Assembly (NCBI GenBank): GCA_003427395.1
Contig: BFEA01000237.1
Coordinates: forward strand, 1,354,312 to 1,403,803
DNA: 49,492 nt
Reading direction: 5' to 3'
DNA from: Chara braunii
Lineage: Eukaryota > Streptophyta > Charophyceae > Charales > Characeae
In this document: in pieces, positions 42,290 to 49,492 of the stretch
How positions within the stretch are numbered: the first letter of the stretch is position 1
Layout: each line of letters starts with the position of its first letter
Program-made: the position numbers and the translations under genes
Notes under the pieces: model-generated
Seen by the model: the letters and a program-made list of their open reading frames with translations, nothing else
What the model was told of the DNA's origin: nothing
Databases searched by the model: none

Positions 42290-42440
42290 CGAGCGCATCT
42301 CGCATCCATGTTGGAACTCATAAAGCACACATGCCTGACAAATGTTGTTGTAGTGTTTCGTCCAATCTTTCATCATGACCAAAGACAGGATACACAAAAG
42401 GAAGGCATCGCAGGCATCGCCACTAGCAGTTGTAATGCAG

Positions 42441-43573
42441 TAAGAGGGAGGAGGAGAGGAAGGAGAATGAAGTCTAGGAGTGGAAGGACGATGGACGGCA
42501 GTAGTCGGAGGAAGACGGGGGAAAGGACGGAACGAGGAAGTGCAGGAGCAGCAGGAGGAACATGTGGGAGAGGAAGAGGATCTTGAGCACAAGCCTGACG
42601 AGGAGGAGGACAAGAAGCAGGACAGAGGAGAAGCCGGTGGAGAAACAGGAGCAGCAACAGGACAAGGAGGCGGAGCAGGCTAAGGCGAGCAGCAGGAGGA
42701 GGGTCAAGGGTAGAAAGAGCAGGAGCAGGAGGTGCAGCAGGGGCAAGAGCAGGCGGAGGTGCAGGAGTGCAAGGAGGCAGCGCAGGAGGAGGATGAGAAA
42801 GAGACGGTCGGAGGGGGAGGAGTAGGCATAGGCCAAGGAGGAGAAAGATAGGCAACGGAAGAAGGGGAGCTGGAGGATGAAAAGCAGCAGGAGACCGAGA
42901 GCTGAGGGAGGGGTGGGATGAGGAAGTTGAGGAGGGGTGGCGGGCGGGGGAGGAAAAGGCAGGAGAATGAGAAGCAGTGGAGGGGGTGGATAAGGAAGTA
43001 GAGCAGAGAAATCAAGAGGAGCGCAAGGAGCAAGGGGAGCTTGAAGAGAAGGAACAGGAACGCAGGGGGAGCAAGATAAGCCGGAAAACCAGGAGCAGCA
43101 GCAGCCGGAGGAGTGGCAGATTGACTATGACTACAACGAAAAGAAGTACGTGGAAGAGGAGAAGGGCAGGGGGAGGAGGAGGAGGAGTAGGAGGAGGTGG
43201 AGAACGAACAGGAGCAGCTCGTGGCACCACAGGCAGCAGGAGTACGAGCAGGAGCAACGACAGGAGGAGGAGGACAAGCAGCAGGGAGCAGCAGCAGGAG
43301 GAAGAGGACGGGAGGAAAAGAGCGGGGGGAGCATGAGGACCAGCAGGAGGAGCAACAGGAGCAGTGGGTGGACAAGCAACTGGAACAGGAACCGCAAGAG
43401 GAGGAATGGGAGAAGGCACAGAAGGAGCAGGAGGAGGAAAAAACATTAGGATCCGCAACAGGAGCTGAATAAGGATGACAAGAGGGAGAAACAACCATTA
43501 TAGAGAGGAGGAAGAGCAAGAGGAGGGCAAGATATTGGAGTAGATAGAGCGGAGGAGCAGGAGGGACAGACAA

Positions 43574-43613
<40 letters not shown>

Positions 43614-43790
43614 AACATGACAGGAGTCGGGTGAGAGAGGGAAGGATGAGGAGGAGGAGAGGACTAAGCGGAGGACGAAGTGAAGGTCAAGAAGGAAGAA
43701 GGAGAGAAAGAAAGAGGAGGAAGAGGAAAACGAGGAGAACAGGAGGCGAAGAATAAGTGAAAGGATAAGAAAGGCAGTGGAGGAAACGAA
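42441..43790. repeat. 1.35-kb polypurine tract of GGA/CAGGAG units
   Basis: The plus strand is overwhelmingly A and G with occasional C, built from degenerate GGA, GCAGGA and CAGGAG units (for example six CAGGAG-type hexamers near 43575-43612). This yields a Glu/Arg/Gln-rich frame on the plus strand and Ser/Pro/Leu-rich frames on the minus strand (the longest 304 codons). I read these as by-products, not genes. Such tracts can adopt triplex or quadruplex forms. Confidence 0.9.
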
Positions 43791-43874
43791 CGCCCCAATA
43801 CTTCATATGCACTAATACACCTTTTAGCAGCCAATGGACTTTATGCAAATAGGAAGCAGTAGGATCAGGAGAAG

Positions 43875-44125
43875 CAGCAGGAAGAGGAGGAGGAGGAGGA
43901 GGGGGGGGCTGTCTCAAACTTCTGACTTGCACTTCTCACTTTTAACTCTTACTTACTTATACTGCTTCACATCAATACTTCACAGAGTATGCAGTTTTAC
44001 TGTTTTCGCTTGAGGAAGTCGTCTCTCACGTGTAGCAGTTCTTTCCTGCATATTGTACTTACTCTAACCACTTACGAGGAGGAGGAGGAGGAGGAGGAGG
44101 AGGAGGAGGAAGAGGAGGAGGAGGC
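43875..44125. repeat. two (GGA)n runs
   Basis: GGA runs at 43878-43911 and 44077-44124, each followed by a related sequence (CTTCTGACTTGCACTTCT versus CTTCTGCTGACTTGTACTTC), so the whole block is a roughly 200-bp duplication. Confidence 0.85.
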
Positions 44126-44351
44126 TATCTTAAACTTCTGCTGACTTGTACTTCTTACTTCAACTCTTCCTACTTATGCTGCTTATCCATCAAATTAGTT
44201 TTACTTTTCTTACTACTTACGCTGCTTATGCACAAATAATTTACACCGTATGCAGCTTTTCCTATTTTCAGCTGCAGAAAATGAAGTCGTCTCACGTTTA
44301 GCAGTTTGGCCTGTATATTCTATTTCACTTCGAACTTAGTTCGAAGCCCTG

Positions 44352-44542
44352 ACCACATACCCTGTTACCTTAGCCACATACCCTGTTACCTTAACCACAT
44401 ACCCTGTTACCTTAACCACATACCCTGTACCCTGTTACCTTAACCACATACCCTGTTACCTTAACCACATACCCTGATACCTTAACCACATACCCTGATA
44501 CCTTAACCACATACCCTGATACCTTAACCACGTACCCTGTTA
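44352..44542. repeat. 21-bp minisatellite, about nine copies
   Basis: Unit ACCACATACCCTGTTACCTTA with T/A variation and one copy with an internal duplication. The period equals seven codons, but no start or conserved frame supports coding. Confidence 0.95.
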
Positions 44543-44659
44543 GGCTGTTACTTTACATGTCAAAATAATATACAATGTATGCAGCAGAGGAGAGTGTTTC
44601 CGGCTGAGCTGCGACCCGAAAAAAATAAAATAAATAAAGCCTGTCAAGACCCCAGACTA

Positions 44660-44775
44660 ATAGACTACATGAACATCAGTTGGTACATACATGAACTGTT
44701 GAAATACAGACCTGAGTTCGAATGCGGATGCAAGCAGATGAGGAGTTAAAAATAAAAAATAAAAAAAATCCTAGG
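44660..44775 (+). mobile_element. tRNA-derived SINE, ACTGTTGAAATACAGACC family, copy 2
   Basis: CATCAGTTGGTACA (A-box-like), ATGAACTGTTGAAATACAGA (shared with 32690-32790) and GAGTTCGAATGC (B-box-like), followed by an A-rich tail (44745-44768). The tail and box order support retrotransposition. Confidence 0.55.
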
Positions 44776-45074
44776 CCTAGTGGAGTACAGTTTTTACCTG
44801 TATCATGTATACAAGAGCAAAACATGGCACCACCCTGTACTATATATGCCACAACATGAAACACAATATAGTGCCCCCTTGTCCACATCTTTAATATTTT
44901 ATTATAATATGATATTTAATTAAATTCATAGTCTTTGATACAACAATATTTTATTACATGATTTATATTCCATTACATAATTAATATTTTGCATATTATT
45001 AGTATTTAATATTTATTATCGCGTCAACAGCTTCCCATAATCCACTATACATTTGTCGCTGAGTTGACCCATGA

Positions 45075-45119
<45 letters not shown>

Positions 45120-46602
45120 CATGCACTTCCTCTCCCACCTGTTCTTGTTAATGACCGATACAGGCCTCAATATATTCTGATCTGTCTTGGCAAATCAAGC
45201 TCTGGTTGCTTCGTCACCCGCCACATCTTTGCAGGATACAACTCTCACACAAAGCCTCTCTCTCACCTGGAACTGACGTCGTACCCTCCCTGATGTCCAC
45301 CAAAATCACCACCATGAGTCCTGTACTGGTTGAGAGTCGTCTTAGCTTGTCACTATGGCAGCACCTTTCTACCTGTCTCCTTCCTGTACCGGTCAAGCAA
45401 CCAATCAAAGCGACTGAGAAAAAAAAAGAAAAAAAAGAAAGGACTGCCTCAGTGAAGAGTGGAGAGATAACTTGAGTCTTTCACAGATACATTACAGTGG
45501 AAATCGCAAGATCAAAACTGTGTTCCTTGTGCACGACAAGGAAAGGAAATCTGTAAACCTAGATACCTACAAAAACAATAAGCCTCCTGATGAACAAGTT
45601 GCAGTCGGCGATCATCAATCTCACCAGAAACATCTTCACCAGTTTATCGAACTTAGACAGGAGTCCGGCGGCGGTGGGCAACAGATCCCCGACTCTGACT
45701 GGTCCCATTAAAAAATACAGAGACTCCAACGAAAAGCCAGAGATCAGGAAACCTGCAGTGACACTTGGGCTATCCACCCCCTTGCATCTGGTCCTCGTCG
45801 AACAAGCGCCTACGCGAACCAGTCTGCGGAAGTCCCCTGGACGATCCGCGAACGCCAACGAGTTGTCATGTTCCCCGCATTCGTCGCACCCGCTCACGGA
45901 CAAAAGCTCTTCAGTCCTCACAAGTTCTGAGGCACTCTCAGAAGTTTCTCAGACATTCGCAAAAGTTGCTCAGAAGTCCTTTCCGAACTTTCGCAGAGGT
46001 TTCTGAACTCTCTCACATGAAGTTTCCCTGTAGTCTTGCAGAGTCTTCTAAAAGTTCTGACAAGTTCTCAGAAGCTACGAGAAGTTCTCAGACGAGTCGG
46101 AACATATCAGAACTTGTCAAAAACAGTCGGGAGTTTTCAAAATTTCCTACAGATTGGCAGAATCCTCAGAGCATACCAGGTCTTCACCAGAAGCTCTTGA
46201 GAGTTAAAAGACTACAATAGACCATAGACGGATAAACGCTCTCACAACCAGTCTCGAAGTCAGTCGTCAAGAGCGAGATTAGAGGTTCCCTCAAAGCGTA
46301 TGACAGGCCATAAGAAAAGAAACGCTTACCCGTAATGTCCTAGAACTTCTAGGGGATTTTATCACAGGTTTTTACTGGTTCCAGTGGTTCGGGTGATGTA
46401 ACATCACAAGTACTAAGAGGCTGTATTATCAGCACTCCTCAGGAGTCGCTAGAGGTGGCAATCTACCTAACATCGATCGCAAGGAAAGAAAGGTGCGCAC
46501 TGTCCAACAGCTAGACGATGTTATGTTATCTCCCATGCTTGAAAAGGGTGAGCATCTCTCCTCTCGAGGTCTCACCACCACCCAACCAGACAAAGGGCAT
46601 GC
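44776..46602. other. gene-free stretch
   Basis: A very AT-rich block (44890-45020), a CT run (45079-45116) and a degenerate repeat of AGAAGTTCTCAGA-like words at about 45925-46110. Two overlapping frames of 138 and 151 codons (45590-46220) run through the latter and match nothing. Confidence 0.5.
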
Positions 46603-47027
46603 ATGGATGGAAATGACCCTTACATGGCCCATCTCCAGGATCCAAATGACCCTTGTATGGGCCCATCTCATGGAGGTGAATGACCCTTGGATGGCCCATC
46701 TCAAGGACTCGAGGGACCCTTGTATGGCCCATCTCAAGGATCCAAATGCGACCCTCGTATGCCCCATCTCCAGGATCCAAATGACCCTTGTACGGCCCAT
46801 CTCAAAAATCAAAATGACCCTTGCATGCCCCATCTCAAGGATCCAAATAACACTTGTATGCCCCATCTGAAGGATCCAAATGACCCTTGTACGGCCCATC
46901 TCAAGGCCCCGAGTGCGGGGACCCCTGTATGCCCGTCTCAAGGATCCAAATTACCCTTGTCGGTCCCATCTCGAGGATCCAAATGACCCTTGTGGTGCCC
47001 ATCTCAAGGATCCAAACGACCCTTTTA
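46603..47027. repeat. 33-bp minisatellite, about 13 copies
   Basis: The unit contains GGATCCAAATGACCCTTGTA and GCCCATCTCAA. Being 11 codons long, it keeps several frames open on both strands: the minus strand reads repeated RVIWILEMGHT (170-codon frame 46429-46941) and the plus strand repeated HLKDPNDPCTA. Open frames in opposite directions argue for a non-coding origin, though a repeat protein is not excluded. Confidence 0.93.
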
Positions 47028-49261
47028 GTCTCCGCAAGTGCATGTTTCTCTCTGCCTGGCCTCCTGCGCAGCTGGCAAAAGAAATATTCGCCCGACCCGG
47101 ACTTCAAATCAGAGTTCAGGCATTGCAGAGAGGCATGACATAATACTCCTTTCCAAAACCAAAATGGAAAGGAACGCAAAAAAGAGATGAAGTCAGAGCT
47201 AGAGCCCTCAAAAGCACCCTTGGAGTTCTTCAAAGATGCACTCAGGGATTCTTCGAGACTATGGGCACATCTAGCAGGGGCCGAGCTTAGTCAGAGATCG
47301 AGGCAATCCGATTCGCAACTACAGACTAGGAACAGCAGAGGAAGTTCATAGGAGGACTAGAATTCATCGTTTTGAATTTCGGACGCACCCATCATCGCCA
47401 TCACCATTCATTTCCAGGGCATGTGACAAATGACTTTTTTTTTCAAAATACCGATCTGCTTTCTCACCTGCTTACAACGACCATTGCCGCAGCGTTGTAT
47501 CGCTTCTGTTTACAGATGATGCGACCCCCCTGGCCTGTGACAATATCTGTCTCCTTCTCTGAAAAATGAGCCAATCACCTCTCTAGGCCGGCCACTCTTC
47601 CTTGGACCCTTACCTTTCCTTTCTCCCTTCTCTCTAAAGACCGGCCACCCTCACACTCACCCTATGTATGCCCTCTTTCCTTCCCCTCCCACCTCAAGAA
47701 GGGGTAAACCAAGCCTTATCAGCACCCATCCTTCAACTCACCTTACCTTTCCTTTCCCCTGGGAAACCCAGCAGAAGGTGTGCGGTGTGCGAATTACAGG
47801 AAGCTGCAGCGTACAGGAGAAATTGTTTCCACAGCCATCTGCATCTGTTTTAATGCACTCTTTAGATTATGTGCGCACTCTGCAGAGTTTGTCCATGAAA
47901 TCCGTGCCGCTGATTCCGGAATCAAGGAGTAGTTCTCACTGCCATGGATCGCCACAACCAGAGCCTCTCCATTCGGAGAGACCACTCACTTGCAGTGCAA
48001 AATATCTGCTGTACCTTGCCTTGTAGCAGCTTGACACTACTCTCCTCCTCCCCCTCCTCCCCCCCCCCCCCATCCAAAGAAAACAAAAACAAAAAAAAAA
48101 CCTTGTCTGCGACTCTGTGAGCGTGTAGGCGAATAAAGCAACAGCTTCAGTTAAAGCAAAACCTAAAATGGGTAGGGGTCAGAGGTGAGTATCTTCCCTC
48201 CGATCCGTTCGTGACAGTTTCCCGTCATACAGCTCTCCATCAGCGTTCCGTCTCACACTCCCAGACGGGCCAACACTGCGTTCCTCCTGGATGTTCCAGG
48301 CCGGGCCAGCGGCACGGGTTGCGTGCCCCCCGCGATCACCAAATGGAATTAAATAGGCCGCCGCTTCGCGGCGGTAACCGTCAACACTGTGCGTCTGTGT
48401 GGGTGTGTTGTCATGTGTTCTCTATGCACAACTCCTTAAAAAAAAAAAGCGTGACTGTACCAGACTGTTTCGTTGGAACGTTCACCAACTCGGCAGGAGG
48501 TCGTGTGTGCGCGTGACACGCATTCTGAAGGAAGAAGAATAGATTCAGATTGAAAAAAAAAAAAGGCCAAAACCAATGAACGAATCAAACCGACCTCTAA
48601 GGCATGGGCCCCTTCTTCCACCCAATAACTCCCTCCGGCAAAAGGACCAGAAAAAAAGAAAAAGAAAAAAAAAGCGGGGAAAAAATGACGGAAACAGCCA
48701 GCCTTTCGGTGAATTTTCCCTCAAGAATGCAGGCTTCGTATCGCCATAGCACTACTCCAAACAATGGTCAAAAAAATGTCTGAAATGGCCTGCGCGCGAT
48801 TTCCCATGACGGACACCATCACCTTTAGCAAAATGGCTTGCCCTCGCCTTCAAGAAGCGATTCAAGAAAATGGAAAACCGCTCCTCTCACGGGGAAGGAC
48901 ATGCGATTACGAACCAAACGAGGCAGCGGCAAAAGCCCACCCTTTCGGGTAGAGTTCGTTATTGCGAATTCGCAGCGTGTAGCTAATGAAATAACAGGGG
49001 GGAGAAGAGGTAAAAGAACAAAAGAAAAAAAGAGGAAAACAAACGAGAGAGGTGGTAACCTCACGATATCTCAAACAAACACAAAGACCTGGAAGTCGAG
49101 CCTCTGAACACAAAACCCAGCTGAAGTATGACGTTAAAGGCCCCGGGCCCACAGCGCTGCCTCTGTAGCCACGCAGCAAGAAGTTGGTCAATCGGTTCAT
49201 GTTATAGCGTTGGACCAGTCATAACACCAGGTGGGCCCGACCCAGAATCGCTGATTCAGAA
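47028..49261. other. gene-free stretch
   Basis: No recognisable gene. A C tract (48059-48071) followed by an A-rich run, A runs at 48439-48449 and 48553-48564, and a perfect GC hairpin CCGCCGC-TTC-GCGGCGG at about 48359-48375. A 120-codon plus-strand frame (47664-48026) shows no domain. Confidence 0.5.
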
Positions 49262-49492
49262 TCCAGTGGCCCTGGGCATAGCTCGCTCGGTAAGGCGCCA
49301 GACTTGTCATTAGGAAGGTCACGGGTTCGAGTCCCCACTTGGTTTCTTGTACAACCTCATCTAGTGCACACTCTTTGTGACTACCTCAGCCTGTCTGAAG
49401 ACGAGCAATTGACACCCCCAGCCTGCATTAGCAGGAACTTAGCTTGGCTAGTTGTTGGCTATTCATTGGCTATTCGACATTGCTAATGCAGG
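49262..49492 (+). mobile_element. tRNA-derived SINE head, truncated by window end
   Basis: ATAGCTCGCTCGGTAAGGCG (A box) and GGTCACGGGTTCGAGTCCC (perfect B box) are spaced as in a tRNA gene, with a recognisable anticodon-arm region between. The acceptor arms do not pair, so it is not a functional tRNA. The downstream body (CTTTGTGACTACCTCAGCC) is unrelated to tRNA and runs off the window. Confidence 0.6.

Noticed and set aside
42704-43618. 304-codon minus-strand Ser/Pro/Leu/Ala-rich frame
   Set aside because: It is the complement of the polypurine tract; every frame in such sequence avoids stops by composition.
45925-46110. Cluster of heat-shock-element-like GAA/TTC words
   Set aside because: They are explained by a degenerate AGAAGTTCTCAGA repeat, and no gene lies next to them.

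Overview
This window looks like nuclear DNA of a green-lineage (streptophyte) eukaryote with a repeat-rich genome. Two independent observations support this. First, there is an intronless gene for a GDP-sugar transporter of the plant GONST4/GFT1 type. Second, there is a U6 snRNA-like sequence whose 5' stem-loop and 3' end are of the plant type rather than the animal type. Gene density is very low: one confident protein gene in 49 kb. Homopolymer and dinucleotide tracts are abundant, short inverted-repeat elements are numerous, and there are three assembly gaps (single N at 1885 and 19333, 16 N at 22821-22836). A charophyte alga or an early land plant would fit, but I cannot name the species.

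Layout. 1-7100: gene-free DNA with microsatellites, long A tracts, small tandem repeats and several perfect or near-perfect palindromes. 7105-13503: a dense cluster of inverted-repeat (MITE-like) elements from at least five families, with the U6-like sequence at 8642-8749 and a tRNA-like SINE head at about 10343-10414. 13510-17400: microsatellites and no recognisable gene. 17403-18476 (minus strand): the GDP-sugar transporter. 19062-20082: a roughly 1-kb element with TIRs flanked by TAA, sitting upstream of the transporter and carrying nested repeats. 20158-20955: a four-copy satellite of about 200 bp. 21000-30000: mostly featureless DNA with a 526-bp tandem duplication at 24856-25915. 30085-30800: a decayed retrotransposon gag and aspartic-protease region. 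35885-37290: the most unusual part of the window, an array of about 21 short hairpins spaced near 60 bp, with an almost invariant ATAAGTT loop and stems that differ from unit to unit but remain complementary. 37303-38417: a decayed Ty3/gypsy chromovirus integrase with a chromodomain, abutting that array. 38400-49492: minisatellites (132, 81, 80, 21 and 33 bp periods), a 1.35-kb polypurine tract, more MITEs, and tRNA-derived SINEs, one cut by the window end.

There is no operon-like organisation. The transporter is expected to work alone in the Golgi or ER membrane supplying GDP-sugar for glycan synthesis. The rest of the window is best read as layers of transposable elements and tandem repeats. 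Nearly all other open frames are products of low-complexity sequence or repeats and are not annotated as genes.
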